DNA of 64,000 nt from Eremomyces bilateralis CBS 781.70 (GCF_010015585.1 NW_022985096.1:103916-167915); one strand, 5' to 3'. Positions 34,811-47,751 are shown, counted from the stretch's first letter. Numbers and translations are program-made. Notes: generated by a model not told the origin, from the letters alone.

Positions 34811-35590
34811 TGGGCGATGAACGAGCCATCCAGGAGTAGTTCATAGGGGAGGATATGGAGGGAGTTTGCCGGCTCATCGTTTGTCGTCTTCGCAGATGGT
34901 GTTTCGCGAACCCAGCGCGTGTCGAGCCTACTTTGCCTTGGTTTTTCTTTCGTTCCTAGGGAAGCAGCACAGACGCGTCGATATGAATTAACAGTAGAAT
35001 CTTCGCTCTAACTCATTTTCTGATTTTCAATGCAGTGAACTTTATCGTTTCCTTGTATCAGATCCATCCAGGAAAATTCATCGGGCCTGTAGCAGACTCA
35101 CCTCACACCCTTCATGTTGCAGTCCTTAAACATTACGTCAACATTCCTGACCTCGACTGTCAGTTCTGATTATCCGGTTATTCTTTTTGTCGGCCAGAAT
35201 CGATCAAATCTGACGTGGCAATGATTCCGAAGGATCTCAATTTGGGATTGAAATCCATAGTGTTGGCGCCAACGCCAACAACATAGCCCCCCTCGGCTCA
35301 AACATGAATACGGCAACATATCAGGGTTGATATATCGGCATCTGTGCCCTCCGCAAGTCAAGACTGGAATATCATAACCCGATTCTCGTTCTCCAATCTG
35401 TGGTGAGAGGTCACTGGCTTTCTCACGTAACATCTATCCCTTCAGTGAAATGACTGTTCACTGAATATCTCGACTTCCTATCACGTCGATGACTGATTAC
35501 TGCTCCCAGCGTTCACTGCAGCCGGAAACTTGAAAGAGGAAGATAAATCGTAATAAGGTGAACCAAGTGTTATCTCGACCGTAAAACACA
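34811..35590. other. Intergenic, nothing recognised
   Basis: No coding region or repeat could be supported in this stretch. Confidence 0.4.
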
Positions 35591-36760
35591 ATGCGTTCCA
35601 CACGTTTAGCGGTGACATGCCCTCTAATTTTAGCATTTCATGCGACACTTGTGGCCTCGAGCTTCTTGACCGTCACGTCTCGATATCAATACAAGGAAAC
35701 AACGGCGCAGCAACAGATAATATCATCTCGCCAGACGATCAAAGTCCGACGTGGTACTTGCCGCCTCGCCAATCTCTGCTTCGACCTCGATCCATGACTT
35801 ATACAATATCACCTACATAATCTTCTACTACGCGCCCGACACAGTCCCAGAGCAGAACATTTCCAGCTCCACTGCGTCTCCCACCTCCACAGGACCTCCC
35901 AATGCGACTAGTTGGTACCAGCCGATTATCTGGACAGCTCCAACGAAATGCTCGACACCATTCACCGTATCGACAAGGGCGCAAATCACCGTGCCACAAG
36001 CGGTATGGGACCAGCTCACTCCCACTTTGACTACAGTAACGACGCGAACGCTCAGCACATACCTGCATTTATACGTCAACCTGGACTTGAGTCCCGGGGC
36101 GATTCCCATGGCGACGCCGACCGACGGATATACCTACTCCTTCATCCAGAGCTGCAGGAACCCCGCGACAGCAGTCAATTCCTTTGAGTGGTTGGGGCCG
36201 GGAGAGGAGTACGCGTAGAAGCCACCTGGGAACAGCATCTGTCCTCGCCTGATGTCCTGCGACCACTACTGGGCGATGGTCATCGCACTAGCAACCATCC
36301 TCCCCATCGTTTTCGTCCTCGGCTTCTTCGAATCGTTCTTCTGGTTCCGCCGCATGGTGCTGGGCCAGAGCGCCCTGCGGATCGGGACCGTCTGCTGGAT
36401 CCTCATCACGGTGTGGATATTGGGCTTCACTCGGATATTGGTTTCGAGATCGCCGGACAATCAGCAGGCGCTGAAGCAGCAGTGGGAGCAGATGCCGTTC
36501 GCAAGGAAGTGGAGGCTGTGGCGGAAGTGGGCGTTTCGACACACTTATCCGGACCAGTTGTTGGGCCCGGAGCCGGTGCGCGGGAGAGAGGAGGGAAGCG
36601 ATCGGGATCGTGTCGCGCTTGGAAGCGAGGAAGGAAAGTGGATGGGAAAACGGGTGTGTTGGATGCCGAGAACAGCCAGGGCGGAGAACTCTCTTCTATC
36701 CCTCCTCCGCCGTACACGGGCCCACGGGGAATCCGGCTGCTTAACTGGTGTGAGTGGTAA
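35591..36760 (+). pseudogene. Two-helix membrane protein of a fungal family, probably decaying
   Basis: The pieces suggest one protein: a signal peptide (MRSTRLAVTCPLILAFHATL), a Ser/Thr-rich ectodomain with paired Cys (about 35750-36200), two membrane helices (MVIALATILPIVFVLGFFES and ALRIGTVCWILITVWILGF), a basic cytosolic stretch (KWRLWRKWAFRHTYP) and a tail with PPPPYTG, a PPxY-type site. The frame is not continuous. A change of frame occurs near 35680-35730 (an intron with a weak donor or a slip). A TAG at 36216-36218 stands in frame before the first helix. The tail with PPPPY lies in another frame from about 36600 on. The TAG sits inside a 27-nt GT...AG segment (36209-36235) that would keep the frame if removed, but this is too short for a normal intron here. 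I recall similar proteins in other filamentous fungi, without known function. Confidence 0.5.
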
Positions 36761-39700
36761 TGTCAGAACGAAAGGATTACTATGTAATGTTGTAATCTCA
36801 GTCTGGAGGTAGCGGAAGCATCTAATGTAATGAATAGCGTATAGTTAGTTACAGACAAATTAATCATACTGAAATGATATACTTGCCCTTAACATACGCT
36901 TGAGACTATGTTCATTAGCTACGAGCAGGGAGATATACTGGTAGCACTCAACATTGTTGTATCGAGTCTCGCATTCCCAATCGTCCCTCAACCCATCAAT
37001 GTAACAGGATAGTAAGTTCCCGATGCGAATAACTCCTTTTAGCTGGTTGCTTTGCCCGACACACTGCTCGTCTCAGCCTTCCCTCAAGTCTTAACATTCA
37101 TACTCCAGCATACTCACCTCCAACATGCAAGTAGCCAAGTAGACAATTCTATTGGGCGACACAATAAAATGGCCAGCCTAGTTCCACGGGTTATGAATAG
37201 CATATAAATCTGAGACAATATTACCAATCCCGCGCCCCAGACCATGTTGCTGGGTTGCATCAATAGACATTGGACTAGTCTAGCCCCAACAAGTGAGACA
37301 ACCTGCGGGACGCGGAGTGATACCATCTGGCGCCTGCTTCGGCGAGAAATCACGATAATCTAAGACTGGTGCATCGACAATGCATTTCTCGATGAAGCTA
37401 CCCATGAATTCGTGGAGCATCTCCCGTCCCGCCGATTGCATGTCAGCCGTATTCCTTGCTTCGTCCATGTTCGAGACCGAGAATCGCATGACACTCATAC
37501 GATCCACGATGCCCAACGTGAAGACAACGGACACGAGCGACAACTAACGAGACATCAGGATACGGAGTCCATAACTAAGATCATGAATTCATAATACCTG
37601 ACTCGACGATGTTTAGCGGAATCGGCCAATTTCCGCCACGAGATGGTAATCACCTCAGGTGGCTCGTGGGTCGTGGCAATCAATCAGCGACAGGACGAAT
37701 CGATGATCAAGGACGGCATGGGCCCGTAGTTGGTCGTTGCTCGCGCAGTGATCAGCAGTGATCACCGTCGCTTGACAGTTGCCCGCCGATGCGGAAATGC
37801 CGGATAACGGATTCGGGATACGCGTGCATACCGTACTTTTGTCCGAACTCTTCAGTTACAGATATTATTCAGATTTCAGGGCCTGCCGTTCGAAACTTCT
37901 GGTCCAGCTAAATTTGATGTTCATAAAACGCAACGCAAGTCGGAATTAGGAGGAGTTTCGCCGACCAACCAAACATACATGGTACATCCATTCTTCCGTC
38001 CCTGTTCTTCGCACTCCTTTACCCCTTACCTTCCCTCCACCATCTGCAGTGAATCCGCGACTGCGATCTGCGATGATGAGATTGCACATGCAGACGCCGA
38101 TGATGCAGGCTGGCCTTGGATACGAGGACCCGTCAATGGGAAAGACGCGGTTGTCGCCTGCGTTGATGCACGCTTGAATAGTCGAGAAGCGGGACAGGAT
38201 CTGGGGTGTTTGAAAGGGTTCTTCAACTCGAGCTTCCATGTTGGACTTCGCGGACGGCGAATCCGAGTCCTCTTATTCGCTTCGCAAACGCGGGTCACGC
38301 TGGCGGGCCGAAAGGCTGACGAACAACGTGCGGGCCATTAACTATATTTACAAACACACTACCATTCCCTTGCCTTGTATGGAACTCAGGGGACGCTGAA
38401 CCAGCATGAAGAAGAGGACATGTCGGTGCGGTGAAACGACATAACATGGGACGACTTTGAGAGAATCACGGTATAAAAACGCAGTAAAAGGTATGGTCAA
38501 GCTGTTTCGGTATACTTGAACAAGGAAACGATGCTCTTACAGATAATAGACGGTATGAGATCCACGTCGAGACTCATCAGCTGCCTCATCATTTCCTCTA
38601 TCTCGTTCTGGTTCCTCTCCTCCTATCGACGGAGGCAATAATCTTCTGCCGCCTTCTTTATCATTGCTTCATCTGGCTCCGGTACTTTGATGTAGCTGTC
38701 GGCGAGTTCAGGATTGTCAGATTTGTTCCTGGGCACAAGGGAAAAGATTGAATCGAAACTCAGAGCGATCCAAGACTTCATACTCCGTACTTGACTTTGC
38801 TAAGAGGAGACATCGTGAAGGGGTGATGTTATTCGATATTTCTGCTGCTGTTGCGTACCAGACACTGTAATCGCCGACAAGCTCTCCTGACGCTAGCACT
38901 CAGGCTTTACGAATTACGATGAAGCAATGCAAGACATTTGGCAAGGTATTCCTTGTTTAATTCCAGATATATCTCGACGCCAATTATCACGAGGTCTAGC
39001 AAGGTTTAGCCATGTAGTATGCGAATGGGCACGAGCACACCTTGCTCAACGTCTTCAAGGGTCGCCTGTCAAGTGCTCGGATCCTTCGCACTCCGCCCCT
39101 CCGGGCGTCGATCGTTGATATCGAGAAATTGGACTAGCAAGGACTAAAATCCTCAGGATTCTTCCACTCATCTTCTGGAAGATTGTAGCGGAGTGACATG
39201 ACACCGTGGCAAGTGCGAGATTTGCAGCCGAAACACCCGCGTCTAACTAGTATGGTACCGTAACCTCCACCTTCATAATCGAATTATGATCGACTCTTGA
39301 TCGACTCTTGATCGACTCTTGAGAAGGCTGTTGAGCATCGGGGACAAGCACGAAGGAAACAGTTGAACGTGCCGACATGACCTAAGGTGCCATAAATATC
39401 GTACGATCCCAATTCGCAAGTGTTAACTTCAGTCTTCGAGTCTAGAGAGTTGCATCACTCGATCCGCGTTTCTCGCCGAAGCTAGTAAATCATTGGCTTA
39501 CCGAGGCAGCCGGAGTCAGCATATCCTGTCGTATCTAATTTTTTAGCACGAAAGAAGGAGGGACGAAAACCTGGTTCGAACAGGATCTGATGTCAAGGAA
39601 GCAAACTTAACAACGCCACGGCCCACGACTCCACGAGGGTGTCCCCGCCAAGAGATTAATTAATCCTTAACGAAAGCTTGGAAGTTGGAGGATCCGAATT

Positions 39701-39848
39701 TCTTGAGGAATTGAGGATGTACATTGTACCTGATACCTCCCGTATGTACAACGGAATATTCCTATCTAATTTGAGCGCGGATCCCACGTGCCAGGATGAA
39801 TCCCGAAGCGCTAAACGATGTCCAGCTGAAACCTCACTGAGCCGCTAT
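36761..39848. other. Intergenic, 3.1 kb, no gene recognised
   Basis: Only short, unconvincing open frames are present. An 11-bp tandem repeat is listed separately. The stretch ends at the left arm of the Tc1 foldback. Confidence 0.4.
39288..39320. repeat. Three tandem copies of GATCGACTCTT
   Basis: Three exact copies of the 11-bp unit lie end to end. Confidence 0.8.
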
Positions 39849-39939
39849 TGATCGCCATACACCGTATCTTGAGATACGCTGAAAAACACATACAAATGCA
39901 AATTCAGTCTACTTTTTTGATTTCTTAATTGGAAAATAT

Positions 39940-40290
39940 CTAATATTCCGTATGCCACCCTTTTGCCTTGATTACCGCCTGTAGACGTCGCGGAATTGAG
40001 TCAATCAGCTCTCGGATCGTCTCCTGCGGGATCGCCCACCACGCCTCCTTTAACGCCGCATTCATGGCCTCCCGTGCCTCCTCCGAGGCGCCCATCGTCT
40101 TCAATTCAGGGTGGAGCTCTATGACCTTGGTTTTCAACAGTTGCCACATGTGTTCGATGGGGTTGATGTCTGGGGAATTGGCCGGCCAATCGATGACCCA
40201 AATGCCGTGCGTCTCCAGCCATTCTTGGGTGATTTTGGCCGTATGGATCCTTGCGTTATCCTGGATAACAACATCCCCGGCCCCCGCGGT
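39940..40290 (-). pseudogene. Tc1-type transposase C-terminal fragment, left arm
   Basis: The fragment reads VVIQDNARIHTAKITQEW, then IDWPANSPDINPIEHMW, and continues to the natural C-terminus GWHTEY. The second Asp (QDNA) and the Glu (PIEH) are separated by 34 residues, the DD34E spacing of Tc1 elements. The N-terminal helix-turn-helix domain and the first catalytic Asp are missing, so no active enzyme is encoded. The sequence is identical to the copy in the right arm. Confidence 0.88.
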
Positions 40291-40342
40291 TGACAAAAAA
40301 AGCGAGACTCACAACAGGAACCCCTATTCCCACCAAAATCCT

Positions 40343-40668
40343 TAACTTTGGAGGCTTATATCTCTACGAAGAGTAAATAATATTTTATAAAATTAAATCA
40401 CATCATTTAAACTAACCCAAAAAGCTATTTTATAAAGATTTTAAATTTAAATAAACGTTATCTGTTAGTTATTTCTTGCCTACCTTTTAGCTTCAAGAAA
40501 TTGATGTAGAAACAGCCTACCTTAGGCGGCGCAAGACAATATCCCAGGACCTATATACAATTAAGATTCTAGAAAAGTAGAATATTATTAACTCGATACT
40601 CTGAACTTGTATTTTAGCTTAAAGTAATTTAAAATAATTATTGGTTGAGTTATGAGCCTCCAAAGGTG
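40343..40668. repeat. AT-rich spacer of the foldback
   Basis: The first and last roughly 20 bp are imperfect inverted copies of each other (CTTTGGAGGCT shared), continuing the arms at lower identity. The centre is AT-rich with no coding potential. Confidence 0.6.
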
Positions 40669-40720
40669 AGGATTTTGGTGGGAATAGGGGTTCCTGTTGT
40701 GAGTCTCGCTTTTTTTGTCA

Positions 40721-41071
40721 ACCGCGGGGGCCGGGGATGTTGTTATCCAGGATAACGCAAGGATCCATACGGCCAAAATCACCCAAGAATGGCTGGAGAC
40801 GCACGGCATTTGGGTCATCGATTGGCCGGCCAATTCCCCAGACATCAACCCCATCGAACACATGTGGCAACTGTTGAAAACCAAGGTCATAGAGCTCCAC
40901 CCTGAATTGAAGACGATGGGCGCCTCGGAGGAGGCACGGGAGGCCATGAATGCGGCGTTAAAGGAGGCGTGGTGGGCGATCCCGCAGGAGACGATCCGAG
41001 AGCTGATTGACTCAATTCCGCGACGTCTACAGGCGGTAATCAAGGCAAAAGGGTGGCATACGGAATATTAG
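40721..41071 (+). pseudogene. Tc1-type transposase C-terminal fragment, right arm
   Basis: This is the same sequence as the left-arm fragment, in the opposite direction and ending with the same stop. It contains the second Asp and the Glu of the DD34E triad but lacks the DNA-binding domain and the first Asp. Perfect identity of the two copies points to a recent duplication or ongoing gene conversion. Confidence 0.88.
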
Positions 41072-41162
41072 ATATTTTCCAATTAAGAAATCAAAAAAGT
41101 AGACTGAATTTGCATTTGTATGTGTTTTTCAGCGTATCTCAAGATACGGTGTATGGCGATCA

Positions 41163-44100
41163 GATTTGGTGATTTTCGGGAGTGTGCACAGACACATGTC
41201 TACTTATTGTACTAGTAGTAATCATGAACTCATGTCGAGGTCAGATATTAGGAGGCTGCTCTTTATTCACAAGTCTTGGAACTTGCAGGACTATCTCAGG
41301 CTTGGAGATCGGACAAGAAACTAAATGCTCATCAGCTCTTCTCTAATTGCCATCTACCGAAGATATCCTGTCACCTGTGGAGTGTGGATTGTGCACACGT
41401 AGTACCGAAGAAGATCCCACTTCTTTATTCATTAATGCCCATGTCGCATTGGTTGCAGATTACGCCGATCCTGCTTAGGATTGTCTCTAGGATCTCGCGG
41501 ATCACAGGCCATCTGCGGTCTGCCGCATTGCCGCATAAATGAAGGCAACTTCGATAAATTATATGGAAGCCTGCGGCAATGCAGCCCTGTCGGATCCAAA
41601 AGCTCCCATCTCATTTCCCACGCAGTGACACCCAATTAAAGTTATCAAGATACGTCCCATCACTCCGATCGGTCGTACCTGGACGGTTGACGTCCGATTC
41701 GGTTACTCTGGTCCGTTCGCAACACCCTTTTTATGATACAATTGGGCCCGAGATCTGCACCTTGATCACAATCGGGAACAGTCACAACAAATATATATAG
41801 AGGAAAAGCCGAAAACGGGTCGATGATCAAATTTGGCCTCAATTTGATACATCACCTCTACAACTTTTGTCCCAAACGTCCAATGTCTGGTGCTACAGCC
41901 TGCCGATCCCTTCCAAATCTGTCGAGCCGCCCAGCATCTCAACAGGCAAACAATTGGAAAGGCTTATGATAAAGTTGACAAACATGCAGTAACTCCCGAA
42001 GAGTTTCCTGCAGTAACAGAGCATTAAGAGATGTCTGCACTTTCCGCATGGCATCGCTTTTCAGGAGTCGAGAGTTGGGACAAAAGCTTGACACCGAATG
42101 ACTGGCTTTCGGGTAAGTGGACCGCCGTTCCTGTGTGATCAGCGACGGGAGCGACCCAAGCGAACACCGCAAATCAAAAATGGTCCCGACTCCGCATCGC
42201 ATCACCAAGGAGATTGAACATGTGAGGCTAAGAATGGGTCGACTTTAGAGCATCTTTCCCTCCTCACAAATGATAAAGCGATTATTTGTGGACTTTTGCA
42301 TGGGCATCATCTCAGCATTAGCATAGTCGTCAAATCGGCCCGCCCGAATGCGACGTAAATCTGTACGACTTGGGGGAGGCTAGAGAGTTGAAGGGCACAC
42401 TCTTCTCTTTCTTCATTCCTCAGCAATCAGCACCGATTCCTGTCATCAGACATGCAATGTGGGCGTACCCGTGCGCCAGTTCTGTTAGCCTCCTGCCTCC
42501 AAGTGTGCCCTTCCGGTTAAGGAAGCTCGTCAAAACCTACCCTCTCAAATCTGAGATCCACCAGCCGAAAGCCTGATTTGCCGTCAGCAGGGGGGTTGGC
42601 ATAAATTTATGCCTGTTTATCGCACTTTTCTTGGCTCGATGGCCCCCAATGGCGCCACGATCTGTAGCCGAACCGCCAACGAATCAAGGAGGGGACACTG
42701 GAATCTCTATTCAAGTTGTGGGGGCGTGTCTCGGAACGATTTTCAGCAGCCGCAGGCACTAAACTCGACTAAGTACCACTGTGGAGTGGGGATGGCGCTT
42801 CAGGAGACAAAAGCACACCAGGATCGACAGCTCGTTAACTGCCGCCTTGCCGCAACGATGCGGCATATCGCATATCTGTGATCTGACAAACTGTTTGGCT
42901 GATGCCACGTGAGTCATGGCAATAGTAAGACGGATGTCAAATTCCCTCGACTATGGTTCGCTTGTATTTCTCAAACAGAGAGGAGTGTGCCATCGGACAT
43001 CGGCCATCGGGATTGAACCCCACTGGACCGTTCAGACTTCAAGGGGTCTGGCAAACACGAGGGATCCAATGTTTTTCACCGTTGAAAGTAGGCCAATTCC
43101 AATTTTGGGAGAAGCCTCTCTCCTATCTCCACAGTCCACCATCCTCGTCCGAATCGCGACCATTTAGAACCAAATTGGCAGGGTCCGACGTTCCTTGACG
43201 AAGACGGCGAAAACGGCGAGTCGGGGGCTTGAACAAAGGCGAGGCGTGGGCAATTGGGATATTGCAGGTCTCCACTAAAGATGCTCGGTTGGAGTGACCG
43301 CAGGAAACAAACCTTTATGCAGGCGTCATGCAAATCAAGTGTCCTGGGCACATTCCCCGAAATGGATTTGGGATGGATTTGCAAGGAAGCGTCCTAGATC
43401 ATCGCCTTCATTGGACGGACGGTGGATTGGAGCGCCGTCAGCGTGGCCGACAGGGAGACAGGGTCGAGAGCACAGCCAGGGGGCGTCCCAAAACACGCTG
43501 TGATGATCGTCCCGGAATCCCGTTTGTGCTTTTTGCAGCTGGCATGGATTTTGCAACGTTCTCGACGGCTCTACCAAATGGCCACTGACCAAGTCATTCG
43601 CATCGCAGCCCATTGGAGAACTACATCCAACGTGACTCGTCAATCACTCGAACCGCACCCAGCTATGCAACGTCAAACCCTCTGTCTCACCAGTGACCTG
43701 TCCCTTGGGCTGGGGTAAAGCAAGGGGATTGTCCTCCTGCGGTTGAAGTATTCTGGTCAACAATGGAGAGTAAGTCTCCGGAAATCTAGAAAGTTATTAG
43801 AGGACTGGTCACACATCCGTCTGATGAATGTTCCCTGAGAGGGGTCCTGGAGCAGATGAGCACATGGATCTGGAATATGAAAGACAAGTGAAGTGGCTTG
43901 TCGAAGAACTTTAGTCAGTATCGGTATGGCCTGGTGGACTCGTATCCAAAGGATTATCTTCATATCTTGAGGACGACTCCTTTCCAGGGCCTAAAGCTAT
44001 CACATTGCATTCGAACCCCCACTGCTCCTCTATAATCCCCATATTCACCCTCGCCGAGTAGTCGATCTCGTAGATATCAAACAGGAGTGTCGAGGTCTAA

Positions 44101-46449
44101 AACTGAGCATGACTCCTGTACGTATCTGAAAATCTACAATAGCCAATACTCAATCGTGGTTGATCACCCTAGGTCAATCTCATCTGCTCTGATAATGGAT
44201 CGCCGCTCTAAACATCAGTTCTCTAAAGGGCCTCCCTTGTTTCCGTCAATCATTTCGTAAAAACAGGATCCACCAATGCGGTTCTTCGGTAGTTCGAGGG
44301 TGATGCCAGTACGACAAATCGAGTCCGAAACCTGGAATCGATAGCAATTATGCAGATGCCGATGTGTAAATTCCAGTTTCTCTTCTCCCGTTCTCCAAAT
44401 CTCCACCCCACGCCGTCATTGCACCATTCGCTCCCCCATCCGGCTAGATTTATCAAATTATCAATGGCATAGACTCGCACACTAACAACGCTAAGGGTTG
44501 CAGAATCATGCCGTTCAACAGAAGCAAGCTTTCGAAACCGTGGACAAACATGCAAGGGCGGCACGGCAATGAGAAAGTTAATATGGTGGCGGTCCGACTC
44601 GCAGAGGGCTGACCGGCTGAGGCGTTCCCTCCACGTTCCAGGCCTCCAAGCTCTTACTGTGCTTTACATCTCGAGTCTAGTTTACCAATTGGATGCGCGT
44701 GTGAACCTATGAGGGTAGTCATTCGCACCAGGCGTCCTTATGGGCGCCTCCTGAGTATCGACATCTCCTGAATCTTCCCATACTCAAATATACCGTGCTC
44801 GTGAAGCGCAAGCATTTTGACCCCAATCACTCGCTTGATCACCTCCGCGGCTGCTCACCATCCGGCTCTCTAGGAGAGCCTACCGTTTCTCACGTTGTTG
44901 GACTTTATTGAACGTTTCTTCCCCCGCCACCATGGCTCATCCAATGATCCTTTATCATTGACAGATTTCATCTCATTTTTCAATGTTCGACCATACTGTA
45001 GCTGCTGAGCTGGCGGACACGCTAATGCCCAGGCCTTCTTTGGTCTTGTTGTGGCCTGTGGGACTTGAATTGTGGAGTGTCATCGGTAATTTCGAAGGGA
45101 ACTACACGATGATCCACACTGCATAGCCTCCAGTGACGTTCCTCTTGCTGATCCTTTAGGAGTCGGCAAAGATGGATCAGATCATCAGATCCAATTTTCC
45201 ATATTCACATTTCACAATATTCACCTCCTGTCGCTTCCTTGCGGAGTTGCGGTGGTGCATAATCACCTGTGCGTCGACGCTTTAAGGAGAGGGCGTGCGG
45301 CAAAACGTCCCGTCAATTTGGATCGGAACCGAGATCGTGTGCACACGTCGTCTGTTTCTGGCAACGCCCCCTCTCCTGTATCGCTCGATTTGTGCTTTGC
45401 AGAAAGGAGAAACTAATCTGGAAATAAGTTCGTCCGCCATCCCGCGCATCCGCCCACTGAACGCCGCTGTACACCGCAGAATCCTCTCATTACTCAGTCT
45501 GTAGGCTGTAGCCGAGGAGCTCTCCTTGCACGACATGCCTCCTGTGGTGTACTAAGCACGCTCCCACCCTCGAAGCTCGAAGCCCTTGACCTGCAACTCA
45601 CCCTATGGTAACCTGTCGTTTTCCCACAGTATTATTGATCTGGTCCACGGTCCACCGAATCAACCCCGGTCAGCGTTGTGCACAACTGAATCCTGACCCT
45701 CAAAGACCCTGGTCAATCGCTGTCCAAAACGAGTTTCTGCTCCGTCTTGTGTCTGCCTTTTCTGGTCCTGGGCTTTGAACTTTAGACAGACCTCGCCGAA
45801 CTACAGCCGCTGTGGTGATAAGCGGGCAGGATTTCCGGTGGATCACCGTCCCCCGTCCTGAGTCTAATCCAAACAACGCTCCCGGTCATCATCCACGTCG
45901 GCGGCGACTTTTGGTCGTTGGATGCCGTCGCCCGCTCCACGCCTGTCGCCTGCATTATTACCGTTGGGTCATGGGTGGGCCTACTGGCTATGGGGACAGG
46001 ACCTAGCATCGCTGTGGGCACCTCTTGCGCTGTTCCTCACTTCCCTGCCCATTTAACCCGCAACAATAACGGACATCTCATCTCACTTGATGAGGGCGAG
46101 ATCGCCTGGGGTTACGTTGTCTGATCCATCCTCTCGGTGACGAGCCGCCGCTTTTGGCGCCAACAGCCCACTGTCCAGTACCAGGGAGTCCTAGCGAAAC
46201 TCTCATCTCAATCATTCCTTCCCTTCGGGATCAACATTCGCCGCACTGTCCGTGCTCGACTTTCTCTCCCACAAATGCGTGGATCGTCCCGCATTGTTGT
46301 TTAAGATAGAACCCCTTCCCACTTCGATCTAACGGTGGTTAATTGGCCTATCGAGCGCCGAGGACACCTTCTTAAGTTCTTATACTCACCCACAGCCTCC
46401 TTCCACCGCGCATTGCAGGGCGATTCTTCGCCCTTGAGGTCCATGAGCC
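41163..46449. other. Gene desert of 5.3 kb upstream of the C2H2 factor
   Basis: No open frame with gene-like composition, no known repeat and no RNA gene could be supported. The last 300 bp before 46450 are pyrimidine-rich and are probably the proximal promoter or 5' leader of the zinc-finger gene. Long upstream regions are common for developmental regulators in fungi. Confidence 0.45.
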
Positions 46450-47751
46450 ATGCAGTTATCCACCATGGTTCACAGGAGTGAGAGTGACGATTTCCACCGC
46501 CGGCATTTCGAACATCCTAATCTCCAGACTCGGTCACATAATACTCATTCACAACCGGTTTCCTCCTTAATCTCAAATTCTTATTCCAGCGCGGGTGCGA
46601 ACAGATCCATGGGCTATTCGCAACAAAGAACTCCACAGTCCCCTCCTTCCCCACCGGGAGAGGAGGTTAATAAACTGTCCTTGCCTTCAATATCCAGTCT
46701 TCTAACTATTGCTGATGGTGATAAAGCAGTAGAGCATGGTAAGTCTTCCAACTGCAATGGGCAGAAGCCGTGTCTCATGGTTTTCGCAGGAAAGCAAGCA
46801 CCAAAACCACCAAGTCCGCGGGGTCATTTATCCCACCAAAACCATGGACGACACTCATTTCACCAGCCTACACCCTCAGCTTCATCCATGGAGAGTGCTG
46901 AGAAGTATGCTTCAGGCTCATTATCACTGGGCGCACACAAGATGACCTTACCTCCAACTCCCCCATTACGACCCGATGGATTTAATGATGGTAATCATTC
47001 GCCGACATCAGTATCGGCTCCGTCTTCGATTTCCTCATCCGCTCCTAATTTTTCTCTTGGTTTAATTAACAACATGGACCCCACGTCGCAGCGACAGAAT
47101 CTGTCGCTGCCGCCACGAAGAAAGCCGGGACCGCGCCCAATTTGTCCTCCTGGACTCTCCCCTTATGGGGCCAATTCCTCCCCCTATTCAGCATCGCCAT
47201 ACGGCAACTCCCCGGGTAACGCAACTGTCTCTTCATGGGGATCGGCCAGCAACTACTCACCCGAAAATGTCATCTACACCTCGATTCCATCAGCGTACGG
47301 CCCGAATCAACAGCGGCCTCTCCCCGCAACCTACCCTCCACCTGTTCCTCCAACTCTCCAGGTGCAACATCAGCCCTCAATCATCCATTCCACCCTCCCT
47401 TCACCGCAAGCTTCGGGCAGCAACCCTTGGCAGCACCATCACTTCATCTCTCCGTCGGCATCGTCCAGCTTCCCCAGCAGTCAGGATCGATACGTCTGCC
47501 CGACCTGTGCGAAAGCATTTAGTCGGCCCAGCAGCCTCCGGATCCACAGCCACAGCCACACTGGCGAGAAGCCGTACAAGTGTCCGCACCTTGGCTGTGG
47601 GAAGGCATTCAGTGTCCGCAGCAACATGAAGCGGCACGAGAGAGGCTGTCATGCGAGTGGTGGCGTGATGGTTAGGTAAGTTGAACCGACACCGGGTAGT
47701 CCGGGGTATGAACTAACTAGTGGCATCAGGGCGGGGAATCTTCCATATTGA
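46450..47751 (+). CDS. C2H2 zinc-finger transcription factor, FlbC-like
   Basis: Three exons (46450-46738, 46790-47675, 47730-47751) give about 398 residues. The first intron is 51 bp with good signals (GTAAGT, TCGCAG) but a multiple of three, so the frame is also open through it. The last exon adds only AGNLPY. A long Ser/Pro/Gln-rich region with LPPTPP and KPGPRP blocks precedes two C-terminal C2H2 fingers: [21 protein letters not shown], then a TGEKPYK linker, then [19 protein letters not shown], ending ERGCH. Two terminal fingers with [15 protein letters not shown] strongly resemble Aspergillus FlbC, an activator of conidiation genes, as I recall it. The overall length is similar. The protein should be nuclear. 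Two ATGs (46450 and 46465) are possible starts. Confidence 0.82.

Larger units (their letters stand above)
39849..41162. mobile_element. Tc1-type foldback: two identical 494-bp inverted arms
   Basis: Arms 39849-40342 and 40669-41162 are exact reverse complements wherever I compared them, separated by a 326-bp AT-rich spacer. The outer ends contain CACCGTATCTTGAGATACGC next to a TA, as expected for a Tc1/mariner terminal repeat. Each arm carries the same C-terminal transposase fragment pointing outward. The inner ends continue with weaker inverted similarity into the spacer, suggesting an older inverted-repeat element at the centre. The unit may move as a whole or may be the product of a local inverted duplication. 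Confidence 0.85.

Noticed and set aside
37946-38341. Overlapping open frames on both strands
   Set aside because: There is no start context, splice support or recognisable motif. They appear to be chance frames.
39560-39600. Possible tRNA T-arm (CCTGGTTCGAACAGG)
   Set aside because: The palindrome is present, but stem and loop lengths are wrong and no other arms are found.
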